Notes: generated by a model not told the origin, from the letters alone. A stretch of 64,000 nt of DNA from Allobosea sp. (GCF_030695125.1 NZ_JAUYTP010000029.1:186001-250000), one strand, 5' to 3'; positions 8,509 to 17,235 are shown, counted from the first letter of the stretch. Made by a program: numbers and translations.

Positions 8509-10869
8509 ATGAGTGACGGCCTGACCGCTTTGGATTGCCCCGGGCTCCCGTCAGCCCCCAATGACCCCCGCTCGCTGCGTCGCCGCGAGGATGAGCGCTT
8601 CCTGACCGGCCGGGGCGACTATCTCGACGACAGCGCGCTCAACGGGCAGCTCTGTGCCGCCGTTCTGCGCTCGCCCCACGCCCATGCCGCGATCGTCTCG
8701 ATCGACACGAGCGCCGCCGCTGCCCTGCACGGCGTGCGCGGCGTCTATACGGCGGCCGATCTCGACGGGCTCGGCCCGCTGCCGACCTCGATCACGGTCG
8801 CCACCGTCGAGCCGCTGATCGTGCCGCCGCGCCTGCCGCTGGCGCAGGGAACCGTCCGCCATGTCGGCGAGCCCGTCGCCTTCGTCGTCGCCGACACGCC
8901 GGCCCTGGCCCGCGAAGCCTGCGAGCAGATCGCCGTCGAGTACGACATCCTGCCCGCCGTCACCGACCTGCGTAGCGCTGTAGCGCCCGAGGCTCCCCAG
9001 CTCTGGCCGGAGGCTCCTGGCAACCTCGCCTTCCGCTTCCGCCGCGGCGACAAGGACGCCGTCGCGAGGGCTTTCGCCAAAGCGGCGCATGTCGTCAGCT
9101 GCGACCTCGTCAACAACCGCATCGTCGCGGCCGCGCTCGAACCGCGCATCGCGATCGGCCGTTTCGACCCAAACTCAAGCGTCTATCATCTCGAACTCAG
9201 CGGCGCCTCGGTCCACGCCATCCGGCAGGAGCTGGCGCAGGGCGTCTTCGGGCTGCCGCTCGACAGGATCCAGCTCTCCAGCCCCGATGTCGGCGGCGGC
9301 TTCGGCATGAAGAACGTCACCTATCCGGAATATGCGCTGGTGCTCTGGGCCGCCCGTCGGCATGGCCAGCCGGTGCGCTGGAGCGCCGAGCGGATCGAGG
9401 AGTTCACCGGCGGCGTCCACAGCCGCGACAATCTCAGCACCGCGCGGCTGGCGCTCGACAGCCGCGGCCGCATCCTCGCACTCGAAGTCGAGACGATCGC
9501 CAATCTCGGCGCCTATGTCTCCTCGCTCGGCCCCGGCAGTTCGACCAATGCGCCCTCGGCCGCCATGGGCGGGCTCTACGATATCCCGGCGATGAGCATG
9601 GATGTCCGCGGCGTCTTCACCAACACCGCGCCGATCGACGCCTATCGCGGCGCCGGCAAGCCCGAGGCCAACTACCTGATCGAGCGGCTGATCGACGAGG
9701 CCGCTCATAAGCTCCGCATCGACCCCGCGGAACTGCGCCGGCGCAACTTCATCCGCGCCTTCCCCTATCGCTCCGCCTTCGGCACCACGATCGACTGCGG
9801 CACCTTCGCGGAGAACCTCGACGCGGTGCTCGAAGCGGCCGACCGGGCGGGCTTCGCCGCGCGCAAACGGGCGGCCAAAAAGCGCGGCAAACTGCGCGGC
9901 TTCGGCATCGGCTGCTTCCTCGAAACCTCGCGCGGACAGCCCAATGAGGAAGCCTGGCTGCGGGTGCGCCAGGACGGCACGATCGACATGGCGGTCGGCA
10001 CGCAATCCAACGGCCAGGGACACGAGACCTCCTTCGCGCAGGTCGCGGCAGCAAAACTTGGACTGCCGGTCGAGACCTTCAACCTCGTGCAGGCCGACAC
10101 GACGCGCGTGCCCCGCGGCGGCGGCCATGGCGGCGCCCGCTCGCTGCATCTCGGCGGCACCGCGTTGGTGATGGCGGCCGACGATCTGATCGCGAAGGCG
10201 AAGCCCATCGCGGCGCAGTTGCTCCAGGTGGCAGCCGACGGCCTCGTCTTCGAGAACGGCCGATTCCGGGCCGCCGCCGGCCCCGACGGCCTGCCGCGCG
10301 AGATCGACCTCTTCGCAATCGACCGCCATTGGCGCGACGGCGCCGGCTCAGGCCTCGAAAGCCATGGCGACAATGTCTGCGACATCATCACCTTTCCCAA
10401 TGGCGCCCAGGTCGCCGAGGTCGAGATCGACCCCGAAACCGGCGCGATCTCGCTCGAACGTTATGTCGCGGTCGATGATTACGGCACGCTGGTCAATCCG
10501 CTGCTGACGGAATCCCAGGTTCATGGTGGTCTGGCGCAGGGCATCGGTCAGGCCCTGCTGGAGGAGGCGATCTACGATCCCGATTCCGGCCAGCTATTGA
10601 GCGCGACCTTCATGGATTACGCCATGCCGCGCGCCGACGACATTCCGTTCTTCGATCTCAGCATGGTCGAGGTTCCCACAAAGGCGAACCCGCTCGGCGT
10701 CAAGGGCTCCGGCCAGGCCGGCTGCATCGGCGCGCCGCAGACGGTGATGAACGCGGTGCTCGACGCGCTGCGCCCGCTCGGCGTGACGCATGTCGACATG
10801 CCCGCCACGCCGGCGAAGGTCTGGCGCGCGATCCGGGATGCGCGGGTTGCGGCCGCCACAAAACCTTGA
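8509..10869 (+). CDS. Orphan molybdenum-hydroxylase large subunit (CoxL/XdhB-like)
   Basis: A 786-residue member of the xanthine dehydrogenase/aldehyde oxidase/CoxL large-subunit family, which binds molybdopterin cytosine dinucleotide. It has the N-terminal aldehyde-oxidase hammerhead domain (GRGDYLDDSALNG; VGEPVAFVVAD) and the Mo-cofactor regions GGGFGMK, AYRGAGKPEANYLIERL and NGQGHETSFAQVAAAKLG. The AYRGAG loop differs from the AYRCSFR loop of true form I CO dehydrogenase. The loop normally holding the catalytic glutamate (GVGEAG in relatives) reads GSGQAGCIG, with Gln at residue 736. No FAD or 2Fe-2S subunit gene is adjacent. Its substrate cannot be told. Confidence 0.85.
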   Translation: MSDGLTALDCPGLPSAPNDPRSLRRREDERFLTGRGDYLDDSALNGQLCAAVLRSPHAHAAIVSIDTSAAAALHGVRGVYTAADLDGLGPLPTSITVATVEPLIVPPRLPLAQGTVRHVGEPVAFVVADTPALAREACEQIAVEYDILPAVTDLRSAVAPEAPQLWPEAPGNLAFRFRRGDKDAVARAFAKAAHVVSCDLVNNRIVAAALEPRIAIGRFDPNSSVYHLELSGASVHAIRQELAQGVFGLPLDRIQLSSPDVGGGFGMKNVTYPEYALVLWAARRHGQPVRWSAERIEEFTGGVHSRDNLSTARLALDSRGRILALEVETIANLGAYVSSLGPGSSTNAPSAAMGGLYDIPAMSMDVRGVFTNTAPIDAYRGAGKPEANYLIERLIDEAAHKLRIDPAELRRRNFIRAFPYRSAFGTTIDCGTFAENLDAVLEAADRAGFAARKRAAKKRGKLRGFGIGCFLETSRGQPNEEAWLRVRQDGTIDMAVGTQSNGQGHETSFAQVAAAKLGLPVETFNLVQADTTRVPRGGGHGGARSLHLGGTALVMAADDLIAKAKPIAAQLLQVAADGLVFENGRFRAAAGPDGLPREIDLFAIDRHWRDGAGSGLESHGDNVCDIITFPNGAQVAEVEIDPETGAISLERYVAVDDYGTLVNPLLTESQVHGGLAQGIGQALLEEAIYDPDSGQLLSATFMDYAMPRADDIPFFDLSMVEVPTKANPLGVKGSGQAGCIGAPQTVMNAVLDALRPLGVTHVDMPATPAKVWRAIRDARVAAATKP

Positions 10870-10906
10870 GCCCCTCCAAAGCGCTGCCCCGATCAATCTG
10901 CGCGCC

Positions 10907-11006
10907 GTCATCCCGGGCGCAGCGAAGCGGAGACCCTGGATCCATTCCGGAACGGGTCAGGAATGGATCCCGGATCGGCGCTGCTTCGCAGCTTGTCCGG
11001 GATGAC
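10907..11006. repeat. Family A palindromic repeat, copy 1
   Basis: About 100 bp bounded by gtcatcccggg and its counterpart tccgggatgac, with an inner inverted pair around ggatccattcc and ggaatggatcc. It lies between the convergent ends of the hydroxylase gene and the SDR gene. On RNA either strand would fold into a long hairpin, so it may help end transcription from both sides. Related copies are at 11851, 12937 and 59633. Confidence 0.7.
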
Positions 11007-11035
11007 AGGTGGGTCCAAGCGAATTCAGAACAGCC

Positions 11036-11803
11036 TCACGCCATCACCAACCCGCCATCGACATGCAGTGTCTGGCCGGTGACAAAGCCGCTCCAGTCGG
11101 AGGCAAGGAACAGCACCGGTCCGGTGACGTCGTCGGGCGTCGCGATGCGCCCCAGCGGCGTCTGCGCGATCAGCATGTCCTTGACCGCCTCGCGCGTTCC
11201 CCGGCTGGCATCGGTCGGCCAGACCAGCCCCGGCGCGACGCAGTTGACGCGGATACCGAGCGGCCCGAGCTCCGTCGCGAGATTGCGGCTGAAGCCGATC
11301 AGCGCGGCCTTGGCCGTGGTGTAGTCGTGATAGGCGATGCTCGGCCGCGCCACGAGGTCGGTCGCCATGTTGACGATCGCCCCCCGCCCGCGCTGGCGCA
11401 TCAGCGGCAGCACCGCCTGGCAGACGGTGTAGGTCGCCTTCAGCGCGCCATCGATTTGCGCTTGATAGGAAGCCCACGGCGTCTCCCAGAAGCGCACCCG
11501 GTTGTCGGGGTCGAAGACGTAAGGCGCAAAGGCGTTGTTGACGACCACGTCGAGCCTGCCGGCCTCCTCGGCGATGCGCGCGACCATCGCCTCGACCGCC
11601 TCCGGGTCGGTGACGTCGGCGGCGATCGCGACCGCTTGCCCGCCTGCCGCCCGACAGGCCTCGACCACCGCCTCAGCCGCCGCCTCACTGCTGCGGTAGT
11701 TCACGAAGACGAGCCCGCCCTCGGCGGCGAAGGCTTTGGCGATGGCCGCGCCGATACCCCGGCTCGCCCCGGTGACGAGGATCGTCCTGTCGCGGAATTT
11801 CAT
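11036..11803 (-). CDS. SDR-family oxidoreductase (FabG-like), last gene of the TPP-riboswitch group
   Basis: A 255-residue short-chain dehydrogenase. The NAD(P)-binding TGASRGIG motif is near residue 11, NNAF stands in place of NNAG, and the catalytic YTTAK is present. The usual active-site Ser, 13 residues before the Tyr, is a Thr (NMATDLVAR). It ends DGGLVMA. Such enzymes reduce carbonyls to alcohols. It lies 166 bp beyond the binding-protein gene of the transporter on the same strand, with a family A repeat between them. I infer it is the final aldehyde-reducing step of the LuxE/LuxC route, but this placement in the operon is not proven. Confidence 0.85.
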   Translation of the reverse strand: MKFRDRTILVTGASRGIGAAIAKAFAAEGGLVFVNYRSSEAAAEAVVEACRAAGGQAVAIAADVTDPEAVEAMVARIAEEAGRLDVVVNNAFAPYVFDPDNRVRFWETPWASYQAQIDGALKATYTVCQAVLPLMRQRGRGAIVNMATDLVARPSIAYHDYTTAKAALIGFSRNLATELGPLGIRVNCVAPGLVWPTDASRGTREAVKDMLIAQTPLGRIATPDDVTGPVLFLASDWSGFVTGQTLHVDGGLVMA

Positions 11804-11850
11804 GATGTCTGTCCGCCCAGCATTCGCAAACCCCGCATGAAAAACACCAC

Positions 11851-11943
11851 GTCATCCCGGGCGACCGAAGGGAGACCCGGGATCCATGCCTGAAGCGTTC
11901 CGGAATGGGTCCCGGGTCTGCGCTGCGCTCCGCCCGGGACGAC
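11851..11943. repeat. Family A palindromic repeat, copy 2
   Basis: About 93 bp starting gtcatcccgggcg and ending cgcccgggacgac, with a central pair of cccgggatcca and a tgggtcccggg-type arm. It occupies most of the gap between the transporter binding-protein gene and the SDR gene. A stable hairpin here could attenuate or process the message between them. Confidence 0.65.
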
Positions 11944-11969
11944 GACGCGTTTAAGGGGAGACAGAGCCC

Positions 11970-13079
11970 TCACGGGATCAGATCCGACTTCACGACCGCG
12001 CCCATGTCGAGCGGCTTTCCGATCAGCCCGAGCTTGTGGAAGGTATCCGCGCCCTTCTGCATCAGCTCCGGATCGAAATGGCCGAGCCCTTTGGCGGTGG
12101 TCGTCGGCGACACCGTCGAGATGTTGCGCAGCTTGATGATCTCAAGGTTGAGCGCCTCGTCGCGGCCGTTGATGGCGCGCGTCACCGCGATCTTGGCCGC
12201 CTCTTCCGGCTTGGCGATCATCCAGGCGGCGCTGTCGCGATAGGCGGCGAGGAAGCGCTTCAGCAGCGGCTTCTTGGCCTCATAGGTCGCCTGCGTCACC
12301 ACGAAGATGTCGCTGGGCAGGTTGAGATGGTCCTTCACCTCGATGACGTCGACCTCGGGCAGGCCCTTCATCTTGGCGACCAGCAGGCCTGTATCGGTGG
12401 CGGCCGTGGCATCGACCTGCCCCTGGATCAGCGGCGCGAAGTTGAGCAGGCCGGTGACCTCGACCGTGACGTCTTTTTCGGTGAGCCCGACCTGGTGCAG
12501 CAGCACCTGCAGGTTCTGGCGCGTGCCGCTCGACAGCGAATAGACGCCGATGCGCTTGCCCTTCAGGTCGGCGGCCGTGCGGATGCCCTTGGCCTTCGGC
12601 GCGACCACGTTGAAGACGTTCTGCGGATAGATGTTGTAGATCGCGACCAGCTTCTCGCCCTTGTCGAGCGCGAGATAAAGCGCGGCCGGGTCCGTGAAGG
12701 CGATGTCGGCCTGGCCGGTCAGCATGTTCTGGATCGCCGAGCCGCCGCCGGAGCCGGGCACATAGCCAAGATCGATACCCTTCGCCTTGAAGAAGCCCTT
12801 GTCCGGCTCGGCCAGCAGGTTGGTGATCTCGCTGATCGGCTGGCTCCAGCCCGCGACCGTGACCTTGTCGAGCGGCTGGGCTTGGGCGGACGACATCGCA
12901 AACAGGCTTGCCGCGACACCGGCCACCACCCGCGCCGTCATCCCGGGCGCCCGCAGGGCGTCCCGGGATCCATCGGAGGGCAACGACTGATGGATCCCGG
13001 CCCTCCGCTTCGCTCCGGCCAGGATGACGAGCCCCTTCCGGAGGACATGCGAGAGGTCGAACCGACCATTGGCAATCAT
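11970..13079 (-). CDS. ABC transporter substrate-binding protein, NMT1/THI5 (ThiY-like)
   Basis: A periplasmic binding protein of the NMT1/THI5-like family, 369 residues from 13079 or 323 from the internal ATG at 12941. The mature part includes KVTVAGWSQPISEITNLLAE, a GSGGGSAIQNMLTGQADIAF hinge and LKGKRIGVYSLSSGT. The start at 13079 is favoured: it is 3 bp after the permease stop and has AAAGGG at good spacing. However, a family A repeat (12937-13028) lies between that start and the hydrophobic signal core (VVAGVAASLFAMSSAQA), and the repeat itself supplies the ATG at 12941, which has no obvious ribosome site. The riboswitch context suggests a thiamine precursor or analogue as ligand (inference). 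Confidence 0.85.
   Translation of the reverse strand: MIANGRFDLSHVLRKGLVILAGAKRRAGIHQSLPSDGSRDALRAPGMTARVVAGVAASLFAMSSAQAQPLDKVTVAGWSQPISEITNLLAEPDKGFFKAKGIDLGYVPGSGGGSAIQNMLTGQADIAFTDPAALYLALDKGEKLVAIYNIYPQNVFNVVAPKAKGIRTAADLKGKRIGVYSLSSGTRQNLQVLLHQVGLTEKDVTVEVTGLLNFAPLIQGQVDATAATDTGLLVAKMKGLPEVDVIEVKDHLNLPSDIFVVTQATYEAKKPLLKRFLAAYRDSAAWMIAKPEEAAKIAVTRAINGRDEALNLEIIKLRNISTVSPTTTAKGLGHFDPELMQKGADTFHKLGLIGKPLDMGAVVKSDLIP
12937..13028. repeat. Family A palindromic repeat, copy 3, inside the 5' coding region
   Basis: A 92-bp copy bounded by gtcatcccggg and ggatgac, lying within the open frame at the start of the ThiY-like gene. It encodes about 30 residues, roughly LAGAKRRAGIHQSL onward, between the operon-coupled start and the signal-peptide core. 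Its left end provides an in-frame ATG on the minus strand (12941). Confidence 0.7.
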
Positions 13080-13082
13080 GAC

Positions 13083-13832
13083 TTACCCTTTCAGATGATG
13101 GCGCAGCAGCAGCCGTTCGAGGAGAAGCGCCGCCTGGTAGAAGGCCATGCCGAGCAGCGTGATCACGATGAACAGCGCAAACATCAGGCTGGAATCCATC
13201 ACGCTCTGCGCGGCGATGATCGAGGCGCCGAGCCCGGCCCGCCCGCCGATGAACTCGCCGACCACGGCCCCGACCAGCGCCAGCACCACCGCGACGCGAA
13301 ACCCCGCGAGGATCACCGGCAGCGCACTCGGCAGCTTCAGCCGCAGCAGCGTCTGAGCGCGGCAGGCGCCCAGCATGCGAAACAATTCGCGCCTGGACGG
13401 ATCGACCCGGGAAAGCCCCGTCAGCGTGTTTTCCATCAACGGGAAAAAGCAGATCAGCGCGGTGATCACCACCGTCGGCGTCAGGCCGAAGCCGAACCAG
13501 ATGATAAAGAGCGGCCCGAGAGCGAGCTTGGGCACGACCTGGCTGGCGACGATGTAGGGGTGCAGCAGCCGTCTCAAAAAATCGGCCTCCGCAAGCAGGA
13601 TGCCGGCGCCGAGCCCGATCAGGCTGCCGAGCGCCAGCCCCAGCGTCATCTCGGTGGCGGTGATCGCCAGATGCGGGAACAGCCGGCCGCTGGCGATCTC
13701 GCCCCACAGCGTCGCGAAGACGGCCGATGGCGCGGGCACGATCAGCGCCGGCACGTTGCCGAGCCGGCACCACGCCTCCCACGCGCCGAGCAGCACCACC
13801 AGCAACAGGGCCGAGGCGAGACGCGCCTTCAT
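13083..13832 (-). CDS. ABC transporter permease (ThiX/SsuC-like)
   Basis: A 249-residue inner-membrane permease of the SsuC/TauC/ThiX type with about six membrane segments, the first at MKARLASALLLVVLLGAWEA. The ATPase-coupling EAA region reads FRMLGACRAQTLLRLKLPSALP. It overlaps the ATPase gene by 4 bp (ATGA) and ends 3 bp before the binding-protein start, so all three should be co-translated. The frame is open much further upstream, but that is the ATPase shadow; the ATG at 13832 is the real start. Confidence 0.92.
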   Translation of the reverse strand: MKARLASALLLVVLLGAWEAWCRLGNVPALIVPAPSAVFATLWGEIASGRLFPHLAITATEMTLGLALGSLIGLGAGILLAEADFLRRLLHPYIVASQVVPKLALGPLFIIWFGFGLTPTVVITALICFFPLMENTLTGLSRVDPSRRELFRMLGACRAQTLLRLKLPSALPVILAGFRVAVVLALVGAVVGEFIGGRAGLGASIIAAQSVMDSSLMFALFIVITLLGMAFYQAALLLERLLLRHHLKG

Positions 13833-14590
13833 GACGCGGCGTCCATCGCCCGCCGCAGCTCCCGGCAAAGCGCATTGAAGGGCTGGCCGTAGCGCAGTTC
13901 GCGTCCCCGCGGACGCGGCAAGTCGACTGCCATCTCGTGGTGCAACCGCCCCGCCGCCATGATCGCGACCCGGTCGGCCAGATAGACCGCCTCCCCGATG
14001 TCGTGGGTGACGAACAGGACCGTCGTGGCGTGATGCGCACAGAGCGCCAGCAGGTCGTCCTGCAGCTCCTCCCGCGTCAGCGCATCGAGCGCGGCGAAAG
14101 GCTCGTCGAGCAGGAGCAGGTCGGGCTCCGTGATCAGCGCCCGCGCCACCGCGACCCGGCTCTGCTGCCCGCCAGACAGCTGCCACGGATACCGCTGTGC
14201 GTAATCACCGAGCGAAACGAGGTCGAGCAGCGCGTGGGCCTTCTCGCGATCCTCGCTCCGCAGGCCACGCTTGAGCGAGAGCGGCAGCAGCACATTGTCG
14301 AGGACGCTAAGCCAGTCCAGCAGCGTCGGCTGCTGGAAGACGAAGCCGATCCGTTCTCCGGGCCCCGTCAGGACCGCCCCGCCGATGCGCACGCAGCCCT
14401 CCTGCGGCAGCAGCAGCCCGGCCGCCAGCTTGAGCAATGTGGTCTTGCCGCAACCGCTGCGGCCGACGAGGCAATGGAAGGCGCCGCGCGGGATGGCCCA
14501 ATCGATGCGATCGACGGTGGCCTCTTCGCCATAGCCGAAATGCACCGCCTCAATGGCGACGAAGGGTTTGGTTGCCGGCTCAGTCGACAT
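13829..14590 (-). CDS. ABC transporter ATP-binding protein (ThiZ/SsuB-like)
   Basis: A 253-residue nucleotide-binding subunit. Walker A is GRSGCGKTTLLKLAAG, the Q-loop is FVFQQPTLLDW, the signature is LSGGQQSRVAVARAL, Walker B is LLLLDEPFAALD and the switch histidine is in FVTHDIGEA. All catalytic residues are intact. The ATG at 14590 lies inside the end of the luxC-like gene (11-bp overlap); an in-frame TTG at 14599 is a weaker alternative. It powers the permease encoded next to it, importing an unidentified small molecule. Confidence 0.94.
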   Translation of the reverse strand: MSTEPATKPFVAIEAVHFGYGEEATVDRIDWAIPRGAFHCLVGRSGCGKTTLLKLAAGLLLPQEGCVRIGGAVLTGPGERIGFVFQQPTLLDWLSVLDNVLLPLSLKRGLRSEDREKAHALLDLVSLGDYAQRYPWQLSGGQQSRVAVARALITEPDLLLLDEPFAALDALTREELQDDLLALCAHHATTVLFVTHDIGEAVYLADRVAIMAAGRLHHEMAVDLPRPRGRELRYGQPFNALCRELRRAMDAAS

Positions 14591-16031
14591 AGCCAGCAAA
14601 ACCGTCGGCCGCGTGTTCGGCCGTGCTCTCGATCTCGGTGATCGTCACGAGGTCGAGCAGGTTGAACCGCCCGTCATTGTGCCAGCCCGCCTCCGGCGCG
14701 GTCATCTGGCCGAAGGCGCAGATCCGGGTCACACCGGCCGCGCCGAGCCGTTCCGCGATTGCAAACAGCTCTCGCGGAGGCGCCGCCACCGCCGCGCTCT
14801 GGAGGAAAGGCCGGAAGGGCGCGACCAGCGGGACGACGTCGTCCAGACTGTCCACGGCCACGACCTTGAGGGTACGGTACAAGGCGCTCGGAGCCAGAGC
14901 CTCCGCCGTCTCAACGCAAACGACACTCCAGGGATCGCCCGCATCCCCGAGCACGACGCGCCCGGGCGCATCGAAAGCGCGCATCTCCTCCGTACTGCGC
15001 CAGGCGGAAACGCCGGAAGCTTCCGCCACCGAAAGCGCCCGGCGCGGATGCGTGTGCGCAAACCGCGCCAGCTCCTGCGAGACCAGCTCGGCAAACTCGC
15101 GCGGCGAGACGCGGCCCCCGCGCGCGACGAAGAGCATCTGCGGCGAATAGCAGCCCTGCTGTTCGTATCGGATCACATCATGGGCGACGAGGCGCGCCAG
15201 CGGCCCGGCCCGGCGCGTGTCGAGCGCGGCAGCCGAGATCGCCCCGAAGCCGATCTTGTGGCCATGCGGCAGGAACCGCGCGGTCACCGGCGCGCGGTCG
15301 CGGATCGCCGTCAACGCCTCGTTGCCGCCATAGGCGACGATCGTGTCCGCTTCGGCGAGCCAGATGCCTTCGCTTTCGACGTCGCCACCCTGCCACCAGA
15401 CGATCGCCAGGCACTCGCCGAGCTTCGGGTCGATCTCGGCGAGGATCTGCGCGAACCAGCCGGCCAGCAGCGGCTCGCCGCTCGCGACCTTGCCGATGGT
15501 CCCGGCCTTGACCAGCAGGCCCGAGATCAGGCTCCAGAGCGACAGCCCCGGCACATTGCCGGCCCAGATATGCAGCAGCAGTTCGGGACCGTAGGCCCGC
15601 GTGAAACCGCCCTTCATCGCCGGCTGGAACGCGTCGAGGATGCCGGGATGGGCGAAGTCCTCGGCGAGAAAGCGCTGCAATTGCGGGGCCCGGAAAGTCC
15701 GCAGATAGCCCGACAGTCCCAGCCGCACCGTCTCACGGTCATAACCGGTGACGATCGGCAGGATCGCATCCGCCTTTCGCCGCCAGGGATCGTCCCGGTC
15801 GAGCAGCCGCGCGATGGCCTTGTCGATGGTCGCGACGATCTGCGCGACCGGCAGCGTCTTGAGATAGGCGCGCGCATTCTCGCGCACATGCTCCGCCAGT
15901 GCGCGCGCCTGGGCCGCGCCGAGCACCGGCACGGACACCTGCACGCTTTCGCCCCAGGCGGCGAAATCAAGCTCTCGCCATTCGACCTCGCCGACCGCCA
16001 ATGCCGGCAGATGCCCGGCTCGCTCGATCAC
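14580..16031 (-). CDS. LuxC-like acyl-CoA/acyl-protein reductase
   Basis: A 483-residue member of the LuxC family (PF05893, aldehyde-dehydrogenase superfamily), which reduces an activated acyl group to an aldehyde with NADPH. The likely catalytic cysteine is C294 in YEQQGCYSPQMLFV, which resembles the Cys-Ser-Pro-Gln active site of LuxC. An LLHIWAGNVPGLSLWSLISG segment and a nucleotide-binding-like VASGEPLLAGWFA follow the family pattern. It starts GTG four bases after the luxE-like stop. No luciferase genes are present, so bioluminescence is not its role. The TPP riboswitch upstream and the ThiZXY-like transporter downstream point to a thiamine-related carboxylate as substrate (inference). 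Confidence 0.88.
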   Translation of the reverse strand: MIERAGHLPALAVGEVEWRELDFAAWGESVQVSVPVLGAAQARALAEHVRENARAYLKTLPVAQIVATIDKAIARLLDRDDPWRRKADAILPIVTGYDRETVRLGLSGYLRTFRAPQLQRFLAEDFAHPGILDAFQPAMKGGFTRAYGPELLLHIWAGNVPGLSLWSLISGLLVKAGTIGKVASGEPLLAGWFAQILAEIDPKLGECLAIVWWQGGDVESEGIWLAEADTIVAYGGNEALTAIRDRAPVTARFLPHGHKIGFGAISAAALDTRRAGPLARLVAHDVIRYEQQGCYSPQMLFVARGGRVSPREFAELVSQELARFAHTHPRRALSVAEASGVSAWRSTEEMRAFDAPGRVVLGDAGDPWSVVCVETAEALAPSALYRTLKVVAVDSLDDVVPLVAPFRPFLQSAAVAAPPRELFAIAERLGAAGVTRICAFGQMTAPEAGWHNDGRFNLLDLVTITEIESTAEHAADGFAGYVD

Positions 16032-16035
16032 CGCG

Positions 16036-17115
16036 TCAGCCTCGTGCCGCCCGAAGGAACTCGGCCACCGCCAGCGAACAGCCCTTCGAATCGGCGCCGT
16101 CGACGCGGCCGAGCAGCTTGAAGCCGCCCTCTGTCATGATTCCCGCATCCTCGGTCAGGATCGCCGAGACGCAGTTGAAATGGGCGAGGTCGTGATGCAC
16201 CAGTACGCCGGTCGCGCCCTCGGGCAGATCGCGCCCGGTGACCGGATCGACCACGCGGCTGCGGACCCAGTGCGGCCCCGATTTCACCGGCGGGCAGACC
16301 GCATTGCCGTCATCGTAGAACTGCGTGCTGAGCTCGGTCATACCGTACATATTGATGCAGGCCGCGCGCGGCACGCCGAGCGTGGTCGACAAGGCGTCAT
16401 AGAAGGCATCCGCCCCCATCTCGCGCGACTGGCCCTTGAAGCCGCCGGTGTCGAGGATGCGGCTGCCTTCCGGCAAGGCGAAACGCCGCCCCGCCGCCGC
16501 CAGCGCGTCGAGCAGATGGACGAAGGAATAGCTGGCGCCCAGCAGCGCATAAGGCTCGCCCGAGGCTTGCGCGCGCTCCAGCGCCGCGATCAGCCGGGCG
16601 AGGTCGAGGCCCTCGGCCCCGATGAAACCCTCGCTGTCGGGCGTCCCGCATTCTTGCTTGGCCAAAGCGAGGTAATGCGCCAGCGAGGAGTTCGGCATCG
16701 CCGCCTCGTCGGGGAAGAGGATGCCCATCGCGATCCGCTCGCGGCCTTGCATGAAGCGCTGCCGGAAATTCACCAGCATCGAGCGGTCCCAGACAACCAG
16801 CGTCGGATGGTGGCTCTTGCCGCGGATGCCGCCCTGGGTCGTGCCGCTGGTCATGAAGACGGCTTGCGCCTGCTCCGGCGCGGTGCAGCTCAGCGTCAGA
16901 TCCTTGAAGGCGGTGATCGGGACGGCGGGAATGTCGCGCCAGTGGCGCACGGTCAGCGTCGTGCGGCTGCGCTGGATGGCAAAACGCCGATAGGGCTGGT
17001 TGTTCGCAAACTGATAGGCGAAGACGGACAGCGCCATCTCCTCGAACGCGGCCTCCGTCGCCTCGCCCCGGTCGATGAAACCGAGCAGGGCTTCGATGAT
17101 CTGTGCTTCCGTCAC
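16036..17115 (-). CDS. LuxE-like acyl-protein synthetase / carboxylate-AMP ligase
   Basis: A 359-residue LuxE-family protein (PF04443 type), distantly related to acyl-adenylate synthetases. It would activate a carboxylate with ATP and hold it as a thioester for the LuxC-like reductase. The ATP/adenylate motif reads FMTSGTTQGGIRGKSHHP, followed by LDTGGFKGQSREMG and INMYGMTELSTQFYDDG. The GTG at 17115 is chosen because AGGGAAGG lies about 11 bp upstream; the ATG at 17166 in the same frame is the alternative. It is the first gene after the TPP riboswitch, so thiamine pyrophosphate should control it most directly. Confidence 0.85.
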   Translation of the reverse strand: MTEAQIIEALLGFIDRGEATEAAFEEMALSVFAYQFANNQPYRRFAIQRSRTTLTVRHWRDIPAVPITAFKDLTLSCTAPEQAQAVFMTSGTTQGGIRGKSHHPTLVVWDRSMLVNFRQRFMQGRERIAMGILFPDEAAMPNSSLAHYLALAKQECGTPDSEGFIGAEGLDLARLIAALERAQASGEPYALLGASYSFVHLLDALAAAGRRFALPEGSRILDTGGFKGQSREMGADAFYDALSTTLGVPRAACINMYGMTELSTQFYDDGNAVCPPVKSGPHWVRSRVVDPVTGRDLPEGATGVLVHHDLAHFNCVSAILTEDAGIMTEGGFKLLGRVDGADSKGCSLAVAEFLRAARG

Positions 17116-17235
17116 GTCCGCCACGCCTTCCCTCGGGCCCGCATGGTCGGGCACGATGCCCTGCATGGGACCGGAGATCCGGATTGACGGCGCGCGCCTG
17201 GATAAGGGGCGCGCATGGCCGCGCCCGATGTCCCG

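Noticed and set aside
8509..10869. Form I aerobic CO dehydrogenase CoxL
   Set aside because: The active-site loop is AYRGAG, not AYRCSFR, and coxS/coxM are absent.
14580..17115. Bioluminescence operon
   Set aside because: Only LuxC/LuxE-like genes are present; luxA, luxB and luxD are absent, and the riboswitch and transporter point to another use.
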